NCBI GenBank assembly: GCA_014075295.1
Contig: CP046180.1
Coordinates: 124,001-188,000, forward strand
Source of the DNA: Candidatus Mycalebacterium zealandia
GTDB lineage: Bacteria > Desulfobacterota_D > UBA1144 > Nemesobacterales > Mycalebacteriaceae
Direction of reading: 5' to 3'
Length of the DNA stretch: 64,000 bases
The position numbers and the translations under genes are program-made. The notes below the pieces were generated by a model. The model did not search any database and had not been told where the DNA came from. It worked only from the letters and a program-made list of their open reading frames with translations. Below are positions 36,201-44,761 of the stretch, piece after piece. The stretch's first letter is position 1. Every line of letters starts with the position of its first letter.

Positions 36201-37226
36201 CTATTTAAAAGACGGAATAACTTCGGAGCCGAAAAGTTCAATACAGCGCGAAATCTCTTCCAGAGGCGCTTGAGGAAACACCATTCGGCAGACGATGTTC
36301 TCTATGCCGGTTTCCCGGCGGTATTTTTCAATCTCTCCGGCGCAATGCTCCGGGGTTCCTATCATAAAGCGGTTTTCAGCCATATGCTCAAGCAGAGGAT
36401 CTTCCGGTCCCTTCACCTGCTCGCCCCTTATAAAAATCTTGATGCCGAGAGTCAGGTAGAACCTGTACATGTTGATTATGTATTTCTCTCCGCCCTCAAG
36501 CGCGCCTTTTTCACCTTTGCTCACAAAGGTTTCTCTGAGAAGAACGTGCCCGGCGAGAGAGGGGTCGCGCCCGGCCTCCCGTGCCGCTTCGTTATACCAG
36601 CCGAGAGTGTCGCGTATCATGTCAAGCGTGCGACCGGGACCAACGAGAAGCGGATATCCGAGCCGCCCCGCACGTTTAACGGCAGGTTCCTCAAAAGCGC
36701 CAATGTATAACGGAATGTGCGGTTTTTGAACGGGTTTGGGCGTAACGTCAATGTTCTCGAAAGCAAACCTTTTGCCCTTGTATGAAAACTGCCCTTCGCC
36801 CCACGATTTAAGCAGAACGTCTATGCCTTCCTCAATCAGTGACGGACGGTTTTTGATTGACAGCCCGAAGCCGTCAAACTCCTCTTTTCGGTAGCCGATG
36901 GCGACTCCCAGATCAAATCTGCCTTCTGAAATGTTGTCCACAACGGCGGCGTCTTCAGCGACCCGCACGGGATTGTGAAGCGGCAAAATCATCGCGGCGG
37001 TGCCTATGCGTATTTTCTCTGTAACCGCCGCCATTGCCGCCGCAGTGGCAAGCGGCGACGGGCAGTAGCCGTCTTCAAGAAAATGATGCTCCGACAGCCA
37101 GACCGAATCAAAACCGGCCTTTTCCACGAGTTTTGTCTGTTCAAGCGCCGCGCGGTAGAGAGTTTTGTGGTCGGCGGCCACATCAGCGTGGGTCTGCATG
37201 CTGAAAAGTCCAACTCCAAAATTCAT
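36201..37226 (-). CDS. Luciferase-like monooxygenase (LLM) class flavin/F420-dependent oxidoreductase
   Basis: The 341-residue TIM-barrel protein (MNFGVGLFSMQTHADVAADH) has GFDSVWLSEHHFLEDGY, TEKIRIGTAAMILPLHNPVRVAEDAAVVDNIS and GRFDLGVAIGYRKEEFDGFG, the standard LLM pattern. This superfamily uses FMN or F420; nothing visible decides which, but cofE in the same window makes F420 plausible. The start at 37226 has GGAGGGTG upstream; an in-frame TTG at 37241 is rejected. Divergent from the second LLM gene, with 78 bp between. Confidence 0.88.
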   Translation of the reverse strand: MNFGVGLFSMQTHADVAADHKTLYRAALEQTKLVEKAGFDSVWLSEHHFLEDGYCPSPLATAAAMAAVTEKIRIGTAAMILPLHNPVRVAEDAAVVDNISEGRFDLGVAIGYRKEEFDGFGLSIKNRPSLIEEGIDVLLKSWGEGQFSYKGKRFAFENIDVTPKPVQKPHIPLYIGAFEEPAVKRAGRLGYPLLVGPGRTLDMIRDTLGWYNEAAREAGRDPSLAGHVLLRETFVSKGEKGALEGGEKYIINMYRFYLTLGIKIFIRGEQVKGPEDPLLEHMAENRFMIGTPEHCAGEIEKYRRETGIENIVCRMVFPQAPLEEISRCIELFGSEVIPSFK

Positions 37227-37304
37227 TTTGACACCCTCCAAAACTTGCTGATAGGGTTATATTAACACAGATACGGGCGGGACGCCCCGGAGGTAAAATC
37301 AAAA

Positions 37305-38363
37305 ATGGCGAAAAATATACAATTCGGGCTTTCCGCTCCCATGCCGGGAACCGACACGAACGGACTGCTTGAATTTTCAAAAAAGGCGGACAAACTCGGT
37401 TTTGACACAATATGGTATCCCGACCACACGGTTTTTGTGGCTCCGGGAGCGATTGCTCCCGAAGCGTGGACAATCGCTTCGGCTGCAGCGGGAATAACCT
37501 CAAAAATACAACTCGGAACCGTTTCCGACCCGCACAAAATCCAGCCCGCGACCTTCGCCCAGAGACTTGCCACCATTGACCATTTGTCGAAAGGAAGGGT
37601 AACAATCACTATGGGTGTGGGTGAATCAATGAACCTTGACGCGTATGGAATTCCCTGGAACAAGCCGTTCACGAGAATGAGAGAGGCGGTTGAAGTGATG
37701 CAGATGCTGTGGAAAAACGACGAGGAAACTCCGGTGAATTACGATGGCGAGTTTTTCAAACTGAAAGACGCTTTTCTGCAAATCCGCCCGTTTGAGCGCG
37801 ACAGAATTCCGGTCTATTTCGCGACTCACACGCCAAAGGGTCTCGCGCTGACCGGAGAAATGGGAGACGGCTGGCTGCCGATTGATTTGAATCCGTCTCT
37901 TTATGAAAAATATCTGGGCGACATCCATTCCGCCGCCGACAAAGCCGGAAGAAACAGAGACGAAATTGACCCCGCGCTGTGGATTTTTACCTCGCTCGGA
38001 GAGAACGAGGACGAGGCGTATAAAACTCTGGAGCCGTTCAAATACGTGCTGGTTATGCAGGAACAGCTGAAAGCGGCTGGCTACGATGTAAAAATCCCCG
38101 ATGAATACAAAGGGCTGAACTATTTCAACATAGTTCCGCAGGACACAGAAGGCAGGGCGCGTTTCCGCGAAATAGGGCAGTTTTTCCCGCGCGAAGCGAT
38201 TATGGACTTCACAATCACGGGCTCAAAAGACGACTGCATAAAGCGGATTGAAACCTTCATAGATAAAGGCGTGAGAAACTTTGTTCTGTTCTACCGATTC
38301 AGTCCCGACCCTGAAAAAGCGCTTGAAACCTACGCGAAGGAGATAATTCCGTATTTTAAATGA
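37305..38363 (+). CDS. LLM class F420-dependent oxidoreductase (F420-dependent G6PD/Mer-like branch)
   Basis: The 352-residue protein has GLSAPMPGTDTNGLLEFSKKADKLGFDTIWYPDH near the start, then IQLGTVSDPHKIQPATFAQRLATIDHLS and GRVTITMGVGESMNLDAYGI. This resembles the branch with F420-dependent glucose-6-phosphate dehydrogenase and methylene-tetrahydromethanopterin reductase, whose members bind F420. The substrate is unknown. GGAGG lies upstream of the ATG. The stop overlaps the next gene by 4 bp. Confidence 0.88.
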   Translation: MAKNIQFGLSAPMPGTDTNGLLEFSKKADKLGFDTIWYPDHTVFVAPGAIAPEAWTIASAAAGITSKIQLGTVSDPHKIQPATFAQRLATIDHLSKGRVTITMGVGESMNLDAYGIPWNKPFTRMREAVEVMQMLWKNDEETPVNYDGEFFKLKDAFLQIRPFERDRIPVYFATHTPKGLALTGEMGDGWLPIDLNPSLYEKYLGDIHSAADKAGRNRDEIDPALWIFTSLGENEDEAYKTLEPFKYVLVMQEQLKAAGYDVKIPDEYKGLNYFNIVPQDTEGRARFREIGQFFPREAIMDFTITGSKDDCIKRIETFIDKGVRNFVLFYRFSPDPEKALETYAKEIIPYFK

Positions 38364-38683
38364 GAATGTGGGGAGTAAATCCCGCGCTTTTGTGCGACAA
38401 ACACCTTCTCGGCGAGCATGTGGAGATGCATATGTTCACGGGAACCATTAAAAAAGGCATAAGCACAAAGGGCTATGAGGAAAGCGGACTTGTAAATCTG
38501 TCCAAAATCCGCGCCCGGCACGACAAAATCGCCAAAGAAATGAAACGGCGGGGAATGAACCACAAATCGCCCATAGACCCGATAGCGGACGGACTCAAAG
38601 GCGGCTGGATTGACATTAAAGCGAATTTGAAGGAGTTAAAGCGGAGATGTAAGGGGTGCGGGAAAAGGATTGAAAAATCTTGA
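38360..38683 (+). CDS. Pyrimidine-dimer DNA glycosylase, T4 endonuclease V (DenV)-like
   Basis: The 107-residue protein starts MRMWGVNPALLCDKHLLGEH and later has KIRARHDKIAKEMKRRGMNHKSPI, a pattern I know from phage and bacterial members of the endonuclease V/pyrimidine dimer glycosylase family. These cut beside UV-made pyrimidine dimers; the N-terminal amino group is the nucleophile and a Glu near residue 20 is catalytic (E19 or E22 here). The C terminus has CKGCGKRIEKS, a possible half zinc site. It overlaps the LLM gene by 4 bp, so it is probably cotranscribed; a phage origin is possible. Confidence 0.75.
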   Translation: MRMWGVNPALLCDKHLLGEHVEMHMFTGTIKKGISTKGYEESGLVNLSKIRARHDKIAKEMKRRGMNHKSPIDPIADGLKGGWIDIKANLKELKRRCKGCGKRIEKS

Positions 38684-38691
38684 TTTCCCCC

Positions 38692-39183
38692 TCATTCCCC
38701 TTCAAGCACAACCAAAACCGCGCCGCCTTCCACGGCATCGCCTTCTTTCACTTTAATTTCTTTTATTTTTCCGGCAACGGACGCTTTTAATTCACTTTCC
38801 ATTTTCATTGCTTCAACAACAACCACGCCTTCGTCCTGCGCGACCGAATCGCCTTCGTTTTTGAGTATTTTCACAACCCTGCTCGGCATGGGCGAGGAAA
38901 TCTGCAATCCACCGTCCTCTCCGCTTGCGGAAAGTTCCCTTTCGGTAACGGATTCAAACTCATAAAGAGTTCCCTCGCTGAACACCTGAACTTTTTTGCC
39001 TTTTTTGACCACTCCGGCGGTAAAAGAGCCGTGTTTGTCGCAAACAATGGAAACAAGCGCGGGGTCAAGTCTTGCAAAGTCAACGGTTGAAGAAAAATCG
39101 CCCGATTCAACAACCGCGCGCCCATTTTCGTCTTCAACGTTGACGCGAAACTTCTCATCGCCGAGTTTTAAAATGTATTTCAT
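38692..39183 (-). CDS. Biotin carboxyl carrier protein of an acyl-CoA carboxylase
   Basis: The 163-residue protein has an N-terminal beta domain and a C-terminal biotinyl domain (about 95-162; ISSPMPSRVVKILKNEGDSV) with the biotin site EAMKM, Lys127. It carries biotin between the two catalytic subunits. Its ATG overlaps the end of the biotin carboxylase gene by 1 bp, giving a separate carrier rather than one fused to the carboxylase as in PccA of many bacteria. Confidence 0.92.
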   Translation of the reverse strand: MKYILKLGDEKFRVNVEDENGRAVVESGDFSSTVDFARLDPALVSIVCDKHGSFTAGVVKKGKKVQVFSEGTLYEFESVTERELSASGEDGGLQISSPMPSRVVKILKNEGDSVAQDEGVVVVEAMKMESELKASVAGKIKEIKVKEGDAVEGGAVLVVLEGE

Positions 39184-40685
39184 CAGCTTTCGTATCCGCC
39201 TCTCACAACGCCCGTCTTGCGGGCAAAATTCTTCCAGCGGGAAACCGGCGCGGCTTTTCCGCCCTGTTCAGTCTGGGCGGAACCAAAATGCAACGCCAGC
39301 GCCGCGGCAACCGCCGCTTTGTTCCTGCCTTCCTCTCCGGGCGACAGAAGTTCAGGGTGCCTTTCTATAAATCCGGTGTCTATGTCGGCTTTCATAAACT
39401 CCTCATCGCGCATAATGCGGATGAGAAAACCGATATTGGTTTTTGTGCCGAGAACCATGTATTCACCGAGCGCGGCTTCCATCTTTTTTATCGCCTGCTC
39501 GCGCGTTTCAGCCCAAACCGCGAGTTTGGAAAGCATCGGGTCGTAGAAAGAGGTAACCTCGCAACCGCTGAAAATCGCCGAATCGTCTCTGATGCCGGGC
39601 CCATCCGGAGTTTTCACATAATCAATCGGTCCCGGCGCGGGAAGAAAATTCATCTCCGGGTCTTCGGCGTAAATCCTGCACTCAACCGCGTGCCCGTTTA
39701 TTTTGAAGTCGCTCTGCTTGAAGGGAAGTTTCTCACCGTCCGCGATGCGTATCATCCACTTCACGATGTCAAAACCGGTTATCATCTCCGTTACGGGATG
39801 CTCAACCTGTATGCGGGTGTTCATTTCAAGGAAATAAAAGTTTTGCTTGGGGTCCATTATAAACTCAACCGTGCCCGCGCCCCTGTAGGAAACCGCTTTG
39901 GCGATGTCAACCGCCACCTCGCCCATTTTTTTGCGCGTTGATTCGGAAATAAATCCGCTCGGCGCCTCTTCAATCACCTTCTGGTGCCTGCGCTGAATTG
40001 AGCATTCGCGCTCAAAAAGGTGCAGAACATTGCCGTGTCCGTCCGCGATAATTTGAATCTCAATGTGGCGCGGCTTTTCAACAAAACGCTCTATAAAAAC
40101 CGAATCATCGCCGAAAGCCGAAAGCGCTTCACTTTTAGCCATTCTGAGAGAGCTTTCAAACTCCGCGGGGTCTTGAACAAGCCGCATTCCCTTGCCGCCG
40201 CCGCCCGCGGACGCTTTTATCATAAGCGGGTAACCGATTTCCTTCGCCACTTTCTCCGCTTCAGAATCGTCCACCGCGCCTTTGGAGCCTGGAACAAGGG
40301 GAACCTTCGCTTTCATGGCGATGTTTCTGGCGGTGATTTTGTCACCCATCTGCCTGATGGTTTCCGCGGAGGGCCCTATAAAAACTATGGAGGCTTTCTC
40401 ACAAGCAGCGGCAAAGTCCTCTTTTTCCGAAAGAAATCCGAAACCCGGATGAACCGCTTCGGCGCCCGTTTTTTTACAGGCATCTATGATTTTTTCAATA
40501 TCCAGATAGCTTTCAGCCGGTTTTGAGCCGCCGATGTGAACGGCCTCGTCCGCAAGGGAAACATGCGCCGCGCTTCTGTCCGCGTCAGAGTAAACGGCAA
40601 CCGTGCCGATGCCCATTTCACGGCAAGCCCTGATTATCCTTACCGCGATTTCCCCCCTGTTTGCTATCAGTATTTTGCCGAACAT
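39183..40685 (-). CDS. Acetyl/propionyl-CoA carboxylase, biotin carboxylase subunit
   Basis: The 500-residue ATP-grasp protein has FGKILIANRGEIAVRIIRAC at the start, the Gly-rich loop KASAGGGGKGMRLV, SIQRRHQKVIEEAPS and the catalytic FLEMNTRIQVEHPVTE segment. It carboxylates biotin on the carrier protein with ATP and bicarbonate. Unlike PccA it lacks the BT and biotinyl domains, except for a C-terminal extension of about 40 residues beyond the usual 450. Middle gene of the three-gene carboxylase operon. Confidence 0.94.
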   Translation of the reverse strand: MFGKILIANRGEIAVRIIRACREMGIGTVAVYSDADRSAAHVSLADEAVHIGGSKPAESYLDIEKIIDACKKTGAEAVHPGFGFLSEKEDFAAACEKASIVFIGPSAETIRQMGDKITARNIAMKAKVPLVPGSKGAVDDSEAEKVAKEIGYPLMIKASAGGGGKGMRLVQDPAEFESSLRMAKSEALSAFGDDSVFIERFVEKPRHIEIQIIADGHGNVLHLFERECSIQRRHQKVIEEAPSGFISESTRKKMGEVAVDIAKAVSYRGAGTVEFIMDPKQNFYFLEMNTRIQVEHPVTEMITGFDIVKWMIRIADGEKLPFKQSDFKINGHAVECRIYAEDPEMNFLPAPGPIDYVKTPDGPGIRDDSAIFSGCEVTSFYDPMLSKLAVWAETREQAIKKMEAALGEYMVLGTKTNIGFLIRIMRDEEFMKADIDTGFIERHPELLSPGEEGRNKAAVAAALALHFGSAQTEQGGKAAPVSRWKNFARKTGVVRGGYES

Positions 40686-40702
40686 TTGAGAAAACCGCCC
40701 GT

Positions 40703-42262
40703 CTAAAGAGGAATGTTCCCGTGCTTTCTCGGCAGATTCACTTTCCTTTTTCCGTCAAGCGTCTTGAACGCGGAAACAATGCTTTTCCTTGTGTCTTCGG
40801 GCATGATGATGCGGTCAATAAATCCAAGTTCCGCCGCACGGTAGGGGTTTGCGAAGTTCTTTTTGTATTCCTCGGTCAGTTTGGCTCTCTCCGCGTCAGG
40901 GTCTTTGGCTTCGGCAATCTGTGAGCGCGAAATGATGTTCACCGCGCCCTCAGAACCCATAACCGCTATTTCCGCGTCAGGATAAGACAGATTTATGTCT
41001 CCCCCTATGTGCTTTGAAGACATAACGTCATACGCGCCGCCATACGCTTTGCGCGTTATGAGCGTTACTCTCGGCACGGTCGCCTCGCAGTAGGCGTAAA
41101 GCAGTTTTGCGCCGTGCCTTATGATTCCGCCCCATTCCTGATTTGTTCCCGGAAGGAAGCCCGGAACATCAACAAGTGACAAAAGCGGAATGTTGAAACA
41201 GTCGCAAAACCGGACAAACCGCGCCGCTTTTTCCGAAGCGTCCATGTCAAGACAGCCCGCAAGCATAAGCGGCTGATTGCCCACAACACCAACAACCTTG
41301 CCGTCCACACGCGCAAAGCCAACAACTATGTTCTGTCCGAAATGCTCCTGAACCTCAAAAAAGCGCGAGTCATCAACAATACGCTTTACAACCTCTTTCA
41401 TATCGTAGGGCTTGTTGGGATTTTCGGGAATCATGTCCGCGATTTCGCCGGTGGCTCTGTCAACGGGGTCGTCACACGACTGTTCGGGGGGGTCGTCCAT
41501 GTTGTTTGACGGCAGAAAAGAGAGCAGTTCCTTGATTACTTCAATGGATTCCTCGTCATTTGCCGAGGCAAAGTGCGCGACTCCGCTTTTGGAGTTGTGA
41601 ACCATCGCGCCGCCGAGCTCTTCGGAATTAACTTCCTCATGCGTTACGGCTTTTATAACATCGGGACCGGTGATGAACATATAACTCGTGTCTTTTGACA
41701 TAAGGATAAAGTCCGTCATCGCGGGCGAATAAACCGCGCCGCCGGCGCAGGGACCCATAATGGCGGAGATTTGCGGAACAACGCCTGAAGCGCGCACATT
41801 CCTGTAGAAAATCTCGCCGTATCCCGCGAGTGATTCAACGCCTTCCTGTATGCGTGCGCCGCCCGAATCATTCAGCCCGACCACGGGCGCGCCGGTTTCG
41901 ACCGCCATGTCCATAATTTTGCAAATCTTTCTGCCCTGAACCATTCCGAGCGAGCCGCCAAAAACGGTGAAATCCTGCGCGAAAACAAAAATCTTTTTGC
42001 CGTTTACCGTTCCGTAGCCCGTAACAACTCCGTCTCCGAGAAACTTTTTGTCCTCCATTCCGAAGTCTTTGCAACGGTGGACAACAAACTTGTCCATCTC
42101 CACGAAACTTCCCTTGTCCAGCAGAAGAGCGACGCGCTCTCTGGCGGTCAGTTTTCCGCTCTCATGCTGGCGGTCAATTCGCGCTTGGCCGCCGCCGAGT
42201 TCGGATTCCTGCTCCTTTCTTTTCAGTTTTTCAAAACTTTTTTTGGTGGTTTCTTCGCTCAT
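40703..42262 (-). CDS. pccB: Propionyl-CoA carboxylase beta subunit (carboxyltransferase)
   Basis: The 519-residue protein has both crotonase-fold halves with oxyanion glycines ([57 protein letters not shown]). Asp412 in [14 protein letters not shown] is the residue that in the well-studied Streptomyces PccB favours propionyl-CoA; acetyl-CoA enzymes have Ile or Cys there. So propionyl-CoA to methylmalonyl-CoA is the likely reaction. First gene of the operon with the promoter at 42299-42327. Confidence 0.92.
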   Translation of the reverse strand: MSEETTKKSFEKLKRKEQESELGGGQARIDRQHESGKLTARERVALLLDKGSFVEMDKFVVHRCKDFGMEDKKFLGDGVVTGYGTVNGKKIFVFAQDFTVFGGSLGMVQGRKICKIMDMAVETGAPVVGLNDSGGARIQEGVESLAGYGEIFYRNVRASGVVPQISAIMGPCAGGAVYSPAMTDFILMSKDTSYMFITGPDVIKAVTHEEVNSEELGGAMVHNSKSGVAHFASANDEESIEVIKELLSFLPSNNMDDPPEQSCDDPVDRATGEIADMIPENPNKPYDMKEVVKRIVDDSRFFEVQEHFGQNIVVGFARVDGKVVGVVGNQPLMLAGCLDMDASEKAARFVRFCDCFNIPLLSLVDVPGFLPGTNQEWGGIIRHGAKLLYAYCEATVPRVTLITRKAYGGAYDVMSSKHIGGDINLSYPDAEIAVMGSEGAVNIISRSQIAEAKDPDAERAKLTEEYKKNFANPYRAAELGFIDRIIMPEDTRKSIVSAFKTLDGKRKVNLPRKHGNIPL

Positions 42263-42298
42263 TTATTCAGTTTCCAGCGGTGGAAATCGTGAGCGCTT

Positions 42299-42327
42299 AC
42301 TATACCGAAAGCGAAAAATCGGCGCAA
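42299..42327 (-). promoter_or_regulatory. Promoter of the acyl-CoA carboxylase operon
   Basis: On the minus strand TTGCGC (42327-42322), 17-nt spacer, TATAGT (42304-42299); the pccB ATG at 42262 follows after a leader of about 35 nt. Confidence 0.45.
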
Positions 42328-42425
42328 GCATTGAGCACGGCGCAAGCGGAAAGAGGTTTCAAGAATTGTTTGTCCTCAACAACCGCGGGCTTTGGTTTTG
42401 GAACCAATCGTAAAAGCGTTCCGCA

Positions 42426-43016
42426 TTAGAAAACAACCCTCTCCCACAAATCCTCAACCCGCGCTCTCAAATCTTTCAAATCTCCGTCATTTTCAATCAC
42501 AAAATCAAAATCGGGGTTGCGTCCTTGCTGCGATTTCAGACGCTTTTTCGCCTCGGTTTCATCAAAGCCGTCCCGTTTTGCCACTCTTTCAATCTTTTTT
42601 ACCTCGCTCGCGTTAACAAGAATCAGGTGGTCTATGATTTCGCCCAGAACGCCGCCGCGAGCGAGCAAAGCGGCTTCTATCACAACCGCCTTCGCACCGT
42701 CTGCGGACGCCTTTTCCGTGCGAGCGGCAATCTCGTCTCTGATTTCGGGGTGGGTTATGGCTTCAAGCGCCCTGCGTTTTTCAGAGTCTGAAAAAACCGC
42801 AAGACCGAGTTTTTCGCGGTCTATCTTTCCGTCCGCGCAGACAATGCCGGAACCGAATTCGCGGATTACGCGCTCAAACGCCGGTTTGCCGGGTTCGGTA
42901 ATAAAACGCGACACCTCATCGGCATCTATGACGCGCGCGCCGAGTTCTGACAAAATTCCCGCCACGGTGGATTTACCGGAGCACAAATTTCCGCAAAGTC
43001 CTATAACAACCGCCAA
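42426..43016 (-). CDS. coaE: Dephospho-CoA kinase
   Basis: The 196-residue P-loop kinase starts MAVVIGLCGNLCSGKSTVAG, with GARVIDADEVSR and the LID region RVAKRDGFDETEAKKRLKSQ. It phosphorylates dephospho-CoA in the last step of CoA synthesis. It begins at a TTG 3 bp after the gltX stop, so translation follows gltX. CoA supply next to acyl-CoA carboxylase genes is positional coincidence or a loose link. Confidence 0.93.
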   Translation of the reverse strand: MAVVIGLCGNLCSGKSTVAGILSELGARVIDADEVSRFITEPGKPAFERVIREFGSGIVCADGKIDREKLGLAVFSDSEKRRALEAITHPEIRDEIAARTEKASADGAKAVVIEAALLARGGVLGEIIDHLILVNASEVKKIERVAKRDGFDETEAKKRLKSQQGRNPDFDFVIENDGDLKDLRARVEDLWERVVF

Positions 43017-43019
43017 CTT

Positions 43020-44453
43020 TCACTCTCCCGCCTTTGCGATTTTTATCGCGTTCTCCAAGCGCGAAACTGTTTTTTCCCTTCCGAGCGCGGACACGGTTTC
43101 ATAAATTCCCGGACTTTCAGTCTTTCCCGTAAGCGCGACCCGGAGCGGCTGCGCTATCTGTTTCATTTTGAGTCCGGTTTCTTCCGTAATGCCGGAAAAA
43201 ATCCCCTTCAAGCCGTCCTCATCAAACGGAGCGCCGGGTTTTGACAGAGCGGAAAAAACCGCTTCAAGCGCGGGCAGGGTTTCAGGATTTAGAAACTTTT
43301 TCTTTGCGTCCTCATCAAACTTCACTTCTTTCGCAAACAGAAAAACGCTTTTCTCCGCCATCTCATTTATCGTTTCCGCCCTCTCTTTAAGCAGTTCCAC
43401 CGCCTTTTTCGCATCTTCGGGAGAAACATAAAAACCCATTTCTGAGAGTGTTTTCCGAAGCGGTTTCGCTACATCCGCCTTGTCCTTGCGTATGTGAACT
43501 CCGTTTACCCAGCGCATTTTTTCCTCGTCAAAATTGGATGGCGAAATCCCGAATCCGCGTATGTCAAACTTCTCAATCAGTTCGGAAATTGTGAAAATCT
43601 CCTCGTCTCCGTGCGACCAGCCGAGCCGCGCGATGTAGTTGGCAAGCCCGGACGGAAGTATTCCGGAATCGCGGAAATCGGCGACCGAAACCACGCCATG
43701 CCGTTTGCTCAGTTTTGAGCCGTCCGGCGCGAGAATGACCGGAAGATGCACAAAGGCGGGAATGTCAAGCCCCAGCGCTTTGAGGAGCAGAATCTGCTTG
43801 GGCGCGTTCACAAGATGCTCATCGCCCCTTATGACATGCGTGATTTCACAAAGCGCGTCATCTATCGCGCAGGCGAAATTGTAGGTCGGCATACCGTCCG
43901 GACGCATAATGACAAAATCTTCCACTTCGTCCGTGGAAAAACCCATATTGCCGCGAAGCAGGTCGGTAAAAATAATTTCACCCGAAGAATCCGCAAGCGG
44001 GTTGTCCTCTCTGTTCTGAACGCGCGGAACGGCAAACCGCACCGCGAACGGCGCGCCGTCTTTCTTTCCGCGCTCCGCCCACTCCCTTTTGTAGCGGAAA
44101 TGCCCGCCGGACGCTTGGGCGGATTTGCGTTCGGCTTCCAAATCTTCCGGCGTCATATAGCACTTAAATGCCGCGCCGGTCTCAAGAAGTTTCCGGACGT
44201 ATTCCCCGTAGATATCAAGACGGGCGGACTGGCTCAGCGGCTCGCCGTCCCATTCAATTCCGAGCCACCGGAGCGAATCTATTATTTCGGAAAGAAACTT
44301 TTTTTCCGAGCGTTCGGCGTCCGTGTCTTCAACGCGCAGAATAAACTCGCCGCCTTCGTGGCGGGCAAAAAGCCAATTGAAAAGAGCGGTTCGCGCTCCG
44401 CCTACGTGCAAAGAGCCGGTCGGGCTCGGGGCAAATCTGGTTTTTACGCTCAT
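43020..44453 (-). CDS. gltX: Glutamyl-tRNA synthetase
   Basis: The 477-residue class I synthetase has the HIGH-equivalent FAPSPTGSLHVGGARTAL (HVGG form), VEDTDAERS, IRGDEHLVNAPKQI and the KMSKS-equivalent GSKLSKRHG. No insertion or truncation compared with bacterial GluRS is apparent. It charges tRNA-Glu, and possibly tRNA-Gln if the cell uses the transamidation route. Its ATG overlaps the glutaredoxin stop by one base (TGATG). Confidence 0.96.
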   Translation of the reverse strand: MSVKTRFAPSPTGSLHVGGARTALFNWLFARHEGGEFILRVEDTDAERSEKKFLSEIIDSLRWLGIEWDGEPLSQSARLDIYGEYVRKLLETGAAFKCYMTPEDLEAERKSAQASGGHFRYKREWAERGKKDGAPFAVRFAVPRVQNREDNPLADSSGEIIFTDLLRGNMGFSTDEVEDFVIMRPDGMPTYNFACAIDDALCEITHVIRGDEHLVNAPKQILLLKALGLDIPAFVHLPVILAPDGSKLSKRHGVVSVADFRDSGILPSGLANYIARLGWSHGDEEIFTISELIEKFDIRGFGISPSNFDEEKMRWVNGVHIRKDKADVAKPLRKTLSEMGFYVSPEDAKKAVELLKERAETINEMAEKSVFLFAKEVKFDEDAKKKFLNPETLPALEAVFSALSKPGAPFDEDGLKGIFSGITEETGLKMKQIAQPLRVALTGKTESPGIYETVSALGREKTVSRLENAIKIAKAGE

Positions 44454-44701
44454 CAGGAGCCGTCAAGACCGCCTTGCCGGGCAAGTTCCTCTAATTCATT
44501 GAAACCGCCGATCAGTTCGCCGTTTTTGAGAATAAGCGGAACCGTTCTCCAGTTGTATTGTTCGGAAACACTGACCCTCAGTTCAGAATCCTGCGTGAGG
44601 TCTATCTCCTCATATTCAATGCCTTTGGAATCAAGCAGGGACTTTGAGGCAATGCAGTAGGGACAGGTTTTTGTTGTGTAAATCTTAAATGCGGCCGGCA
44701 T
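44453..44701 (-). CDS. Glutaredoxin (GrxC-like, CPYC)
   Basis: From the ATG at 44701 an 82-residue dithiol glutaredoxin: FKIYTTKTCPYCIASKSLL with the CPYC active site, TVPLIL (cis-Pro loop) and NGELIGGFNELEEL. It reduces disulfides with glutathione or an alternative thiol. AGAGGCGC precedes this ATG; the frame to 44728 is rejected. Last base coupled to gltX. Lone glutaredoxin in an operon with gltX-coaE. Confidence 0.9.
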   Translation of the reverse strand: MPAAFKIYTTKTCPYCIASKSLLDSKGIEYEEIDLTQDSELRVSVSEQYNWRTVPLILKNGELIGGFNELEELARQGGLDGS

Positions 44702-44761
44702 TGTTTGCGCCTCTGAAATGGATTTCAATCAATATACTTGGCTTTCGATGAGCGTGAAAGT

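Noticed and set aside
35849-36241. DUF547 protein extended to 36241 (402 residues)
   Set aside because: The extra 131 residues have low-complexity Ser/Thr/Lys composition, lie antisense to the 56-aa gene and would bury the signal peptide.
43746-44660. Plus-strand frame of 304 residues
   Set aside because: It lies opposite gltX and the glutaredoxin gene and has no family motif.
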